A DNA stretch of 64,000 nt from DATATV01 sp035551355 (GCA_035551355.1 DASZNF010000071.1:1-64000), one strand, 5' to 3'. Positions 16,958 to 25,636 are shown, counted from the first letter of the stretch. Program-made: numbers and translations. The notes: a model not told the origin generated them from the letters alone.

Positions 16958-17641
16958 ATGAGCGAGAACGGCAACGGCAGTGGCAACGCCAACGAGACCC
17001 GGTACGGCCAGGTCTATGCCGAGCTGCGCTCGTTGCTGCTGTCGGGCAGTTTCGAGCCGAACACCCGGTTGATCGAGGCCGATCTGACTCGGATGTTCAC
17101 CGTGTCGCGCGGCACGATCCGGCCGGTGCTGGTCCGGCTGGCCCAGGAGGGCTACGTGACCGGTGAAGCCAATCGCGGGGTGCGGACCAGGAGTTTCACC
17201 GTCGAGGAGGCGGCGGACATCCTGGAGGCCCGGGAAACGCTGGAGTCCGCGCTGGCCGGCAAGGCCGCGGAGCGGGCGACCGATGCCGAGATCGCCGAAC
17301 TGCGGCAGACGCTGACCGAGATGGAACAGGTGCAGGACCGCGGCGACCCGGGCGGCTACTCCGACCGCAACCGCCGGTTCCATCAGCAGGTGAAACAGGC
17401 CGCGCACCAGCAGACCCTGGCGCAGACCTACGACACCCTGCTGTACCCGCTGGTGATGCGCCAGTACCGCAACCTGTCCGCGCGGCACCCGCGATCCGGG
17501 TCGCTGCAGGAACATCAGGCGATCTTCCTGGGCATCGTGACCCGGAATCCGGCCGCCGCGGTGGCCGCCATGCGACATCACGTCGGGTCCGCCCGGCGGG
17601 CCTTGTTGCTCGACGGCCCGGGTGGGCAGCCGGACCGCTGA
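16958..17641 (+). CDS. GntR-family regulator with FCD domain
   Basis: 227 residues. After a Gly/Asn-rich tail, a GntR winged helix covers about 15-80 (ADLTRMFTVSRGTIRPVLVRLAQEGYV). The all-helical FCD ligand domain follows, with the metal/ligand histidines placed as DRNRRFHQQV, then EHQAIF and MRHHV. FCD members bind small organic acids, often via a divalent metal, and usually repress catabolic operons until inducer binds. The two TTGTANNACAA sites in the operon leader are natural targets, so negative autoregulation by a pathway intermediate is likely. The gene lies inside the operon with 31-nt and 29-nt gaps. Confidence 0.88.
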   Translation: MSENGNGSGNANETRYGQVYAELRSLLLSGSFEPNTRLIEADLTRMFTVSRGTIRPVLVRLAQEGYVTGEANRGVRTRSFTVEEAADILEARETLESALAGKAAERATDAEIAELRQTLTEMEQVQDRGDPGGYSDRNRRFHQQVKQAAHQQTLAQTYDTLLYPLVMRQYRNLSARHPRSGSLQEHQAIFLGIVTRNPAAAVAAMRHHVGSARRALLLDGPGGQPDR

Positions 17642-17670
17642 GCGCGGCCGGCGCAGAGGGGAAGGATCTC

Positions 17671-19260
17671 ATGCGCAGTCCAGTGGAAATCGAAACCGGT
17701 CTCCTGCAAGGCATTCCGGGCCGGGACCGGTCGGTGACCGTGTTCCGCGGCATCCCGTACGCGGCTCCGCCGGTCGACGACCGGCGCTGGCGGGCGCCGG
17801 CTCCGGCCGCGCCGTGGACCGGGGTGCGCTCGGCGGCGCGGTTCGGGCCGATGTGCCCGCAGTCGCCGCAGGACGCCGCCACCGCGGGCATCGACCTGCC
17901 GCTGTCCGAGGACTGCCTGCACCTCAACGTGTGGACGCCGGCCACCTCGGGCGAGCAGCGGTTGCCGGTGCTGGTGTGGATCTACGGCGGCGGGTTCCGC
18001 GCCGGCACCGGCGCCAACCCGCGGTTCGACGGGGAGAACCTGGCCCGCAAGGGCGTCGTGGTGGTGACCTTCAACTACCGGCTGGGCACGTTCGGTTTTC
18101 TGGCCACCCCGGAACTGAGCGCGGAATCCGGCCACCAGGCCTCCGGCAACTACGGCCTGCTGGACTGCGTGTCCGTGCTGGACTGGGTGCGGCGCAACAT
18201 TTCCGCGTTCGGCGGCGATCCCGGCCGGGTCACCATCGCCGGCCAGTCGGCCGGGGCAGGTTCGGTCAATTTCCTGGCCATGTCACCACTGGCCCGCGGC
18301 CTGTTCCACCGGGCCATCGCGCAGAGCCACGCCCGCCACCCCGGAGACCCCGAACTGCGCTACCTGTCCACCTCCTACCGCACGCTGGACGACGCCGAAC
18401 AGGCCGGGGAGGCGTTCGTCCGGGAACACGGCGGCGGTGGGCCGACCCGGCTGCGCACTCTGCCCTGGCAGAAACTGGTGGACGGGCACGCCGGGGTGGA
18501 CGACGCGGTGGACACCCTCAGCGCGGCCAAACCGCCGCTGTTCCGCCCGGTCGTGGACGGCTATGTGCTCCCGCACGGCTACGCCCAGACCTACGAACTG
18601 GGGCAGCAGAACGATGTCTGCTACCTGGCCGGCAACAATCTCGACGAGAGCGGCGCGGTGCCGGACGCCTCGTTCGCCGAGTACCGCCGGGCCGGCGCGG
18701 CCTCGTTCCGGCCGGGCGCGCCGCCGGTGTACGTGACCCGCGCCGACTTCGTGGCCGCCGCCGAGCGCAAGTTCGGTTCCCTGGCACCGGAATTCTTCCG
18801 GCTCTACCCGGCCACCGACGACGACTCGGCGGCCCACTCGGCGGCCGCGTCGGTGCGGGACAACGCCCGCATGTCCACCTACCTGTGGGGCACCGAGTGG
18901 ACCCGGCACGCGACCCGGCCGGTCTACACCTACTTCTGGTCCTACGCCGCGCCCGCATCCGGGGGACCGCGTCGGGCCGCGCACGGCTCGGAGATCGACT
19001 TCGTGTTCGGCAATCTCGACCAGGACGATCCGAAGTGGACGGAGGAGGATCGCCGGGTCGCGGACACGATGTCGGACTACTGGGCCAACTTCATCGCCAC
19101 CGGCGACCCCAACGGACCGGGGCTGCCGGAATGGCCGACCTATTCGGCGACCGGCCGGACCGTGATGGAACTGGGCGCGCACTACGCGCCCACCGCGGTC
19201 GCCGACGACGAGCGTTTCGAGTTCTGGCAACGTTTCTTCGGGACACAGAAGGCGTGGTGA
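17671..19260 (+). CDS. Type-B carboxylesterase (alpha/beta hydrolase)
   Basis: 529 residues. VFRGIPYAAPPVDDRRWRAP near the start is the type-B carboxylesterase opening. EDCLHLNVWTP is the second family signature. The nucleophile elbow GQSAGAG puts Ser near 193, with the oxyanion GGGFRAG about 80 residues earlier. HGSEIDFVFGN holds the catalytic histidine region. No signal peptide is seen, so esters are cleaved inside the cell after uptake. In this operon it could release a polycarboxylic acid from an alkyl or aryl ester before decarboxylation. The stop overlaps the next start (GTGA), so the two are translationally coupled. Confidence 0.88.
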   Translation: MRSPVEIETGLLQGIPGRDRSVTVFRGIPYAAPPVDDRRWRAPAPAAPWTGVRSAARFGPMCPQSPQDAATAGIDLPLSEDCLHLNVWTPATSGEQRLPVLVWIYGGGFRAGTGANPRFDGENLARKGVVVVTFNYRLGTFGFLATPELSAESGHQASGNYGLLDCVSVLDWVRRNISAFGGDPGRVTIAGQSAGAGSVNFLAMSPLARGLFHRAIAQSHARHPGDPELRYLSTSYRTLDDAEQAGEAFVREHGGGGPTRLRTLPWQKLVDGHAGVDDAVDTLSAAKPPLFRPVVDGYVLPHGYAQTYELGQQNDVCYLAGNNLDESGAVPDASFAEYRRAGAASFRPGAPPVYVTRADFVAAAERKFGSLAPEFFRLYPATDDDSAAHSAAASVRDNARMSTYLWGTEWTRHATRPVYTYFWSYAAPASGGPRRAAHGSEIDFVFGNLDQDDPKWTEEDRRVADTMSDYWANFIATGDPNGPGLPEWPTYSATGRTVMELGAHYAPTAVADDERFEFWQRFFGTQKAW

Positions 19261-20291
19261 CCCAGATGGTGACGAGGCAACGACGCTTCGGATCCCGGAC
19301 CGGCGTGCTCGCGATCGTGCTGGCGCTGTGCGCCGGACTGGTCGTGGCCTGCGGTTCGGCCGACGCGGACGGGCTGACGACCGTGACCGTCGGCGTCGGC
19401 AACAACATTTTCGACACTCCGATGCGCGTGGCGCAGGCCAAGGGGTTCTTCCGGTCGGCGGGCCTGAACGTCAAGTTCGTGACGCTGACCGCCTCCATCG
19501 GCCCGGCCGCCCTCGAGTCGGATTCCGTGCAGTTCCTCAACGACAGCCCCACCGACTTCCTCACCGCGGTCGGCCGCAAGATCCCCGAGATCGCGGTGAA
19601 CATGGACGGGATGGGCAACCCCATCGGCCTGATCGTGAGCGCCAGGTTCGCCAAGGCGCACGGGCTGACCGCGCAGACCCCGCCGGCGACGGTGGCCAAG
19701 GCGCTGGAGGGGTCCAACGGTGGCGCCAGTTCGGCCAACACCAAGGGCCAGGCCGGGATCTTCATGCGTGAGTTCGGGGCCGACCCGGGCAAGGTCAACT
19801 ATGTGATGCTGCCCAGCCCGGCCGCGGACAAGGCGGCGCTGAACAACAACCAGATCGACTGGTTCGTCACCTCCGAGCCCATTCCGCTGGAGGTCCAGCA
19901 CGCTGGGGACGGGGTGGTGGTGGCCGGGCCGGACTCGGTGCTGGACTGGTCGATCCCGCGCAGCGGCTACGGCCAGGTCGTGGTGGTCCGGCAGAGCTAC
20001 GCCGATGCCAACGCCGACCTGGTGCGCCGGTTCGCCACGGCGGTGCAACAGGGCAGCGCCTACGCCCGGGCCCACGAGACCGAAGCACTGAGCATTCTGC
20101 GGAAATCGCTGACCGGGGTGGCCGATCCGGTGCTGCTGGCCAGTCTCCGGCTGGTCGACTGGCCGCAGACCGGTGCGATGAGCACCGCCGACTGGACCAC
20201 GACCATGAACTTCACCGGCAAGGAAGGTTCGCTGCCGAAGGGCACGAAGATCTCCACCGCCAATTGGACCAACCAGTATCTGCCGCAATGA
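19257..20291 (+). CDS. NitT/TauT-type ABC transporter substrate-binding lipoprotein
   Basis: 344 residues if translation starts at GTG 19257, which has AGAAGG upstream and overlaps the esterase stop; the ATG at 19266 is the alternative. A basic N-terminus, a hydrophobic stretch and the lipobox LVVAC near residue 34 show lipid anchoring outside the membrane. The mature part VTVGVGNNIFDTPMRVAQAKGFF and VQFLNDSPTDFLTAV follow the NMT1/SsuA-like pattern of two-lobed binding proteins for sulfonates, nitrate or small organic acids. With the permease that follows and the ATPase at 7889 it completes an importer, probably for the operon's substrate. Confidence 0.88.
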   Translation: MTQMVTRQRRFGSRTGVLAIVLALCAGLVVACGSADADGLTTVTVGVGNNIFDTPMRVAQAKGFFRSAGLNVKFVTLTASIGPAALESDSVQFLNDSPTDFLTAVGRKIPEIAVNMDGMGNPIGLIVSARFAKAHGLTAQTPPATVAKALEGSNGGASSANTKGQAGIFMREFGADPGKVNYVMLPSPAADKAALNNNQIDWFVTSEPIPLEVQHAGDGVVVAGPDSVLDWSIPRSGYGQVVVVRQSYADANADLVRRFATAVQQGSAYARAHETEALSILRKSLTGVADPVLLASLRLVDWPQTGAMSTADWTTTMNFTGKEGSLPKGTKISTANWTNQYLPQ

Positions 20292-20317
20292 CGCCAGGAT
20301 GAACTGGAGAACCGACA

Positions 20318-21172
20318 ATGGTGACAGCGACCGAGAACATCGGCAAGCAGGCGAAAGCGGCGAACGCGCGAGCGCGCCGGAAACCGGGCTGGGGCAGCGG
20401 CAAGGTGGTGTCCGCGCGGATCGGCGTGATCGTCGTCGTGCTGGCGGTCTGGCAGCTCATCAGCGGTCCGGTCATTCCGGACTACGCGATCAGCAAACCG
20501 ACCGAGGTGGCCCTCGCACTGGTCAAACTGCTCACCAGTTCCTCCGGCTGGACCGACATCTGGGCCACCACCGTGGAAGTGGCGGTGGGCTTCGGCATCG
20601 GCGTCGCGCTGGGCACGGTGATGGGGCTGGTGCTCGGCTCGTTCCCGGTCGCCGGCCGGGTGCTGGAACCGTTGATCGCGGCCATCAACGGGATTCCCAA
20701 GATCGCCCTGGCCCCGTTGTTCCTGTTGTTCTTCGGCATCGGCGCCTGGTCGAAGATCACCATCGCGGCCACCGGCGTGGCATTCGTGGTGTTCTACAAC
20801 CTCTATCTCGGTCTGCGCCAACGGGAACGCGAACTGGTGCAGGTGGTCGAGGTGATGGGCGGCCGCAAACTGGACGTGCTGTGCTATGTCACCATTCCGA
20901 CGCTGGCCTCGCCGTTCTTCGCCGCGCTCAAGGCCGGTGGGCCACTGGCCATCCTCGGCGTCATCGGCGGGGAGTTCATCGCCTCGTCTCAGGGCATCGG
21001 CCATGAGCTGTTCAACTCGGCCATGGCGCTGGACGCGCCCACCGAGTTCGCCGGGCTGATCGTGCTGGTGGCGATGACGTTGGTGCTCAACGGTTTGCTC
21101 ACCCAGCTGGACAAGTACGCCCTCAAGCGGCTGGGCCTCGTCGCCCGGCGCGCGCCGCAGACCCGCGCCTGA
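20318..21172 (+). CDS. ABC transporter permease, SsuC/TauC type
   Basis: 284 residues with about six membrane spans, starting with VVSARIGVIVVVLAVWQLIS after a 34-residue basic N-terminus. The EAA loop that contacts the ATPase fits VEVMGGRKLDVLCYVTIP, with the conserved Gly. GGPLAILGVIGGEF in the following span is typical of nitrate/taurine permeases. It lies 26 nt after the binding protein. It forms the channel for the importer whose ATPase gene opens the operon, a split arrangement that suggests one long transcript. Confidence 0.9.
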   Translation: MVTATENIGKQAKAANARARRKPGWGSGKVVSARIGVIVVVLAVWQLISGPVIPDYAISKPTEVALALVKLLTSSSGWTDIWATTVEVAVGFGIGVALGTVMGLVLGSFPVAGRVLEPLIAAINGIPKIALAPLFLLFFGIGAWSKITIAATGVAFVVFYNLYLGLRQRERELVQVVEVMGGRKLDVLCYVTIPTLASPFFAALKAGGPLAILGVIGGEFIASSQGIGHELFNSAMALDAPTEFAGLIVLVAMTLVLNGLLTQLDKYALKRLGLVARRAPQTRA

Positions 21173-21199
21173 TTCCCCCCACCGCGCAAGGAGACGACG

Positions 21200-22543
21200 A
21201 TGTCCGCTCCGGATCCCCGACGGACCAAACGCGCCGTGTTCGGCGCCGCGTTCGGTTTCTTCGTCGACATGTTCGACGTCTACCTGCCCACGGTCGCGCT
21301 CGTGCCGGCTATGGACTACTTCCTGCCCAAGGACATGCCGGCCGACACCCGGGCGGTCGCCTCGGCGCTGATCTTCGTGGCCACTCTGCTCGGCCGGCCA
21401 CTGGGTTCCGCCATCTTCGGCTGGTTCGCCGACCGGCTGGGCCGGCGGCGGGTGACGCTGTGGTCGGTCAGCGGGTGCGCGGTGTGCACCGCGTTGATCG
21501 CCGCACTGCCCGGCTACGCCACCCTGGGCACGGCCAGCGTGGTGCTGCTCATCGTGCTGCGCCTGGTCGACGGGGTGTTCCTTGGCGGGGAGTACACCGG
21601 GGCGACCCCGCTGGCCATGGAGGCGTCGCCGCGGGAGCGGCGGGGCTGGTACGGCGGGATCGTCGGCGCCGGTTCGGCGCTGGCCAACTGCGTGATCGCC
21701 GCCGCGACCTTCGTGGTGCTGCAGTTCTCGCCCTCAGGCGGACCGAACGCGCCGTATTCGGTGTGGGGCTGGCGGCTGCCCTTCGCCCTCGGCGCGGTGC
21801 TGTGTGTGGTGTTCCTGATCTACTACTCGCGGTCGGTCGACGAGTCGGAGACCTGGAAGTCGGCCCGCAAGGCCAAGAACCCGTTGCGGGAGATCGTGCT
21901 GGGCCGGTCCCGGCGGGACTTCGCGCAGGTGTTCATCCTGATGGCCGGGGTGTGGTTCGCCTCGAACATGGCCTCGGGGCTGTTGCCCACCGCGCTCAAG
22001 CAGGAGGGCCACATCAGCGCCACCCAGGTCACCGCGGCGCTGGTCATCGCGCAGGGACTGCACACGCTGATGTTCCCGTTCGTGGGATTGCTCTCCGACC
22101 GCATCGGCCGCCGGAAGACGTTGGTGTACAACGGAATCGCCGTGGCGGTGCTGTGCGCGGGCGCGTTCCTGTCGCTGGGCGCGGGCTGGTGGAGCGGTTT
22201 CCCGGCGATCCTGGTCATCACGTTCGTGGTGCGGGTGTCCGGCGGCAGCATCTTCGCGGTGACCCCGTCCTACCTGTGCGAGCGGTTCCCGCCGGCGACC
22301 CGGGGCAGCGGTTTCGGCCTTGGCTACAGCACACCGCTGATCATCACCTCGTTCTACGCCTACTACCAGAACTGGCTGGGCGAGCTGATCCCGCGCGGCT
22401 ACACCGCCTCGGTGCTGCTGGTGGTCGGCGGCGTGCTGATCGTGGCCGGAACGCTGCTCGGCCCGGAGACCCGGGGCAGCGACCTGGCCGCGACCGTGCC
22501 CACCGAGCGCGCCCCGAGCCCGGCCCTACCGGCCACCCGCTGA
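21200..22543 (+). CDS. MFS transporter, metabolite:H+ symporter type
   Basis: 447 residues and about twelve spans; GGAGACG precedes the ATG. The first cytoplasmic loop has GWFADRLGRRRVTLWS, the classic MFS loop 2-3 motif, repeated as LLSDRIGRRKTLVYN in the second half. GVFLGGEYTGATPLAMEASPRERRGWYGG is the acidic-ring signature of the shikimate/aromatic acid and sialate/proline symporter groups. It could import the same substrate as the ABC system at higher concentration, or export an intermediate. It is the last gene of the operon, 28 nt after the permease and followed by a long inverted repeat. Confidence 0.88.
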   Translation: MSAPDPRRTKRAVFGAAFGFFVDMFDVYLPTVALVPAMDYFLPKDMPADTRAVASALIFVATLLGRPLGSAIFGWFADRLGRRRVTLWSVSGCAVCTALIAALPGYATLGTASVVLLIVLRLVDGVFLGGEYTGATPLAMEASPRERRGWYGGIVGAGSALANCVIAAATFVVLQFSPSGGPNAPYSVWGWRLPFALGAVLCVVFLIYYSRSVDESETWKSARKAKNPLREIVLGRSRRDFAQVFILMAGVWFASNMASGLLPTALKQEGHISATQVTAALVIAQGLHTLMFPFVGLLSDRIGRRKTLVYNGIAVAVLCAGAFLSLGAGWWSGFPAILVITFVVRVSGGSIFAVTPSYLCERFPPATRGSGFGLGYSTPLIITSFYAYYQNWLGELIPRGYTASVLLVVGGVLIVAGTLLGPETRGSDLAATVPTERAPSPALPATR

Positions 22544-22570
22544 CCGCTCTTCGCCGAACTGCACTCTCCG

Positions 22571-22625
22571 GTGACGGGACTTGGTCTCATCGCTCTGCTA
22601 CAGTGATGAGACCAAGTCCCATCAC
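22571..22625. promoter_or_regulatory. 21-bp near-perfect inverted repeat with 13-nt spacer
   Basis: A perfect 16-bp arm (22576-22591, starting GGGACTTGGTCTCATC) pairs with 22605-22620. Pairing extends to 22571 and 22625 with a single mismatch. The spacer holds TACAGT, a possible -10 element. It could terminate the catabolic operon, but the lack of a T-tract and its place 48 nt before the reductase gene also fit a repressor operator, as in TetR- or HxlR-regulated oxidoreductase genes. Confidence 0.7.
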
Positions 22626-22672
22626 CCTGGGTTGGTTCGCGAATCGCCCAGGTCAGTCACTGGAGAGTGCTC

Positions 22673-23554
22673 ATGCGTGTCTTCGTCACCGGCGCCAGCG
22701 GTCACATCGGCTCGGCCCTGGTCACCGAACTGGTGCAGGCCGGGCACGAGGTCGTCGGCCTGGCCCGCTCGGACAACTCGGCCGCCACGGTGAAAGCCCT
22801 CGGCGCCGAAGTGCACCGCGGTGACAGCGCCGACCTGGCCGGTCTGCGCACGGCCGCCGCCGACTCCGACGCGGTCATCCACCTCGCGTTCGACCACGAG
22901 GTCATGCGCACCGATTTCGCCGGCGCGGCCAACGCCGACCTGGCGGTGGCCCGCTCCTTCGGCGAGGCGTTGGCAGGCACCGGCAAGACGTTCATCGGCA
23001 TCGGCATCAAACACACCGGCATCGAGGCCGTGGACGCGGCCATCGACGCCAACCCCCGGTCCGTGGTCGCCCGCGAGATCGAGACGTTCGCCGATCGCGG
23101 CATCCGGTCCATGCTGGTGGCGGTCCCGCCGGTGACGCACAGCTCGAACGACAAGCATGGCTTCATCCCGACGCTGATCGGCATCGCCCGGGAAACCGGT
23201 GTGTCCGCCTACGTCGACGAGGGCGCCAACCGCTGGCCCGCCGCGCACACCCTGGACGTCGCCCACCTCTTCCGGCTGGCACTGGAGCAGGCCCCGGCCG
23301 GCGCGCAACTGTTCGCCGCGACCGAGAACGGCATCACCGTGCGCGAGATCGCCGAGACCATCGGCCGTCACCTGGGCATTCCGGCCAAGAGCATCACCGC
23401 GGACGAGGCCGCCGAGCACTTCGCGACCTTCCCGTTCATCACCATGAACATCCCGATGGACAACACCGGCACCCGGGAACTGCTGGACTGGCGGCCCGAA
23501 CACCCCGGCCTGATCGCCGACCTCGATGAAGGCCACTACTTCGCCGCCAAGTGA
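22673..23554 (+). CDS. Atypical SDR-family NAD(P)-binding reductase/epimerase
   Basis: 293 residues; ATG 22673 is chosen because GGAGA sits 6 nt upstream, while the GTG at 22667 has no such spacing. The N-terminus MRVFVTGASGHIGSALVTEL is a Rossmann G-x-x-G-x-x-G dinucleotide site, and VVGLARSDNSA is the second strand with a basic residue suggesting NADP. DAVIHLAFDH follows. The classical SDR Tyr-x-x-x-Lys is not clear, so it belongs to the atypical, NmrA/epimerase-like group. The substrate is unknown. It is monocistronic behind the 22571 inverted repeat, which suggests control by a repressor responding to a small electrophile or quinone; this is inference. Confidence 0.82.
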   Translation: MRVFVTGASGHIGSALVTELVQAGHEVVGLARSDNSAATVKALGAEVHRGDSADLAGLRTAAADSDAVIHLAFDHEVMRTDFAGAANADLAVARSFGEALAGTGKTFIGIGIKHTGIEAVDAAIDANPRSVVAREIETFADRGIRSMLVAVPPVTHSSNDKHGFIPTLIGIARETGVSAYVDEGANRWPAAHTLDVAHLFRLALEQAPAGAQLFAATENGITVREIAETIGRHLGIPAKSITADEAAEHFATFPFITMNIPMDNTGTRELLDWRPEHPGLIADLDEGHYFAAK

Positions 23555-23933
23555 CCATCCTGTGCGGACATCAGGGGATTTCCAGCGGGTTCGCCGTCGC
23601 CCATCGGGGACCGAATGCCATCGGCGTAACTCACCCTGACGGAGCCTGACCTGGCCTGATTCGCCAACTTCACCTGGTTCGGGGAGGCGCCGGCGTCCGC
23701 GGCGACGCTTGTGGCCCGGGGTCCGGCGCCTACCCAGCGCGCCGCTGTCCAAACCAGACGATCTGACCGCACGACGGTGACTGTCCCAGCCGGACGGTGA
23801 CCCTCTGTGTCCGATCACCTCGGCGCTGGTCCGGTCGTGGCTTTGCGGGCTCATCGGCATCGGGTGATGGTCGGGATCGGCCCCGGCATCCGCCGAGGAG
23901 GGCAGAAACAACTCCACTGGGAAGGACGTGACA
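23555..23933. other. Gene-free interval before the PRC-barrel gene
   Basis: About 380 nt with no frame that shows family features, no strong inverted repeat and no clear promoter that I can defend. The ribosome-binding site GGGAAGGA for the next gene lies at its end. Confidence 0.6.
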
Positions 23934-24836
23934 ATGGCTGACGTGATGAACCCGCAGACGCTGGTCGATGCCGAGGTGTTCGACCCCTCCGGCGACAAGA
24001 TCGGCAAGGTGGGCGAGGTTTACCTGCGCGAGGATTCCCAGCAGCCGGCCTGGATCATGGTGAAGTCCGGGCTGTTCAACAACCACGAGACCATGGTTCC
24101 GTTGCAGGGCGCGCACATGGGTGAGCACGGCATCCAGGTCGGCGTCGACAAGGACCGGATCAAGGACGCACCGCACATGGATCCGCACGGCCATCTGTCC
24201 GAACAGGACAGTGCGGAACTCTACCGGCACTACGGGATGCGGCCCGAGGTCCCCGGCACCAGGGGGCCGGTCGACTCGCCGCGGCCGAATCAGGGCCGCG
24301 CTCAGTCGCAGGCCGGGCAACAGCGGTCGGCCGGGCAAGCCGGGCAGCAGCGGTCCGATGCGCAGGCGCGGCAACGGCCCGGGCCGCAGCAGGCTCAACC
24401 GCGGTCCGGCGGCCGGCGGGGTGCGGCCGAGGAGCAGGCCGAGATGATCCGCTCGGAGGAGCGGCTCAACGTGGGCACCGAGCAGGTGGAGAGCGGCCGG
24501 GTGCGGTTGCGCAGGTACGTGGTCACCGAGCAGCAGCAGGTGACCGTGCCGGTGAGCCACGAGGAGGTCCGCATCGAGCGCGAGCCGATCGGCGAGCGCG
24601 ACCGGGGCCGAATGCGGGGCGACCCGGCGAAGTTGGGTGAGTCGGAGCAGGAAGTGGTGCTGCACGAGGAGAAGCCGGTGGTGCGCACGGAAACCGTTCC
24701 GGTGGAACGGGTCCGGGTGGGCACCGACACGGTGACCGAGGAGCAGACCGTCGGCGGCGAGGTGCACAAGGAGCGGGTCGACGTGGAGCCGGACGAGCGC
24801 GCCCAGCGCAAGCGCCGCCCTGGTTCCGTGCTCTGA
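23934..24836 (+). CDS. PRC-barrel plus DUF2382 (YsnF-like) stress protein
   Basis: 300 residues from ATG 23934, which is 8-9 nt after GGGAAGGA; the GTG two codons earlier is too close. Residues 5-85 form a PRC-barrel (LVDAEVFDPSGDKIGKVGEVYL). A Gln/Arg/Gly-rich linker covers about 110-170. Then comes the DUF2382 domain, starting SEERLNVGTEQVESGRVRLRRYV. It continues with repeated charged strands ending KERVDVEPD. DUF2382/YsnF proteins are induced by general stress in Firmicutes and actinobacteria, with no known reaction. The protein is highly charged and has no membrane segment. It stands alone, followed by a 29-bp hairpin. Confidence 0.88.
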   Translation: MADVMNPQTLVDAEVFDPSGDKIGKVGEVYLREDSQQPAWIMVKSGLFNNHETMVPLQGAHMGEHGIQVGVDKDRIKDAPHMDPHGHLSEQDSAELYRHYGMRPEVPGTRGPVDSPRPNQGRAQSQAGQQRSAGQAGQQRSDAQARQRPGPQQAQPRSGGRRGAAEEQAEMIRSEERLNVGTEQVESGRVRLRRYVVTEQQQVTVPVSHEEVRIEREPIGERDRGRMRGDPAKLGESEQEVVLHEEKPVVRTETVPVERVRVGTDTVTEEQTVGGEVHKERVDVEPDERAQRKRRPGSVL

Positions 24837-24865
24837 ATCTCCAGTACCACAGGCGGCACTGGTAC

Positions 24866-24933
24866 AGCCGCGCGAACTTGCGCCCGAGATTCGTTATCAG
24901 ACAACGAATCTCGGGCGCAAGAGTCGCGCGGCT
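24866..24933. terminator. Two-part hairpin, 19-bp inner stem and 10-bp outer stem
   Basis: The inner arms at 24877-24895 and 24903-24921 are perfect complements (CTTGCGCCCGAGATTCGTT) around the loop ATCAGAC. The outer arms AGCCGCGCGA at 24866-24875 and 24924-24933 are also perfect, offset by a small 1x2 internal loop. It lies 29 nt after the DUF2382 stop and should end that transcript. No T-tract follows. Confidence 0.8.
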
Positions 24934-25147
24934 CAGGCGTGTGTTCCATTCGGTCCAGTGCCGGCGCGGAGATTCAGGTGCTCATCAGGTGGTTTAGTCC
25001 AGGGTCGAAAGCTCGCGGCGACGGCGTTGCGACTCGCTAGTGTGGTTCCCATCCCGGAAAGGGAGGGGGAAGCACGCCCGAATCTACGGGCGGATCGCGC
25101 GATTTTTCGTGAGAAACAGGTTGGTCAAACCTGAAAGGAACATCCCT

Positions 25148-25636
25148 GTGCCGAAATCCTTGATTCGACGCATCGCACTGATCATCGGGGCCGCCGCGTT
25201 ACTGTTCGGTGTGGTCGCCCCGGCCGCCATGGCGGCCACGCCCGCGGCCGCCAAGGCCGTGCCGTCGAACTCCGCACCCGCGGTCGTTCCCGCGGCCACC
25301 CCGGCCGCCGCGCCGGCCGGGTGTTCGGCCGGAAACGTGTGTTTCTGGAACAACATCAACTACAACGACGGTCCCGGCGAGTTGTCCGGCACCAACGCCA
25401 GCTGGTTCGGCTTCTCGCACAGCAGCTGCCCGGGCGGCTCCTGGGCCGACTGCGTGTCGTCGATCTACAACGACGGTAACTCCTGCACCGCACGGCTGTG
25501 GTACCTGACCAACTTCGGTTCGCCGAGCTTCACGGTCGCCCGTGGCACCGGCTACACGAACCTCACCCAGTTGGGGACGGGTATCTCGGGGGTTTCCTGG
25601 AACGACAACATCGAGTCGAACGACTGGGTCTGTTAA
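25148..25636 (+). CDS. Secreted peptidase-inhibitor-I36-like protein
   Basis: 162 residues; the GTG at 25148 follows AAAGGA by 8 nt. A basic start and hydrophobic core ending AMAA near residue 28 form a signal peptide. An Ala/Pro-rich linker follows to about residue 57. The mature domain of about 100 residues starts CSAGNVCFWNN and has Cys pairs, SWADCVSSIYNDG, and aromatic strands, like the beta/gamma-crystallin-type inhibitor family I36 (SMPI). Such proteins inhibit metalloproteases outside the cell or simply act as small stable secreted domains. It is followed after 32 nt by a lipoprotein gene. The 36 extra in-frame codons upstream (from 25040) show no reason to be translated. Confidence 0.72.
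   Translation: MPKSLIRRIALIIGAAALLFGVVAPAAMAATPAAAKAVPSNSAPAVVPAATPAAAPAGCSAGNVCFWNNINYNDGPGELSGTNASWFGFSHSSCPGGSWADCVSSIYNDGNSCTARLWYLTNFGSPSFTVARGTGYTNLTQLGTGISGVSWNDNIESNDWVC

Noticed and set aside
25040..25147. 36-residue in-frame extension of the I36-like protein
   Set aside because: The extension is basic and precedes a complete signal peptide with its own ribosome-binding site, so the GTG at 25148 is preferred.
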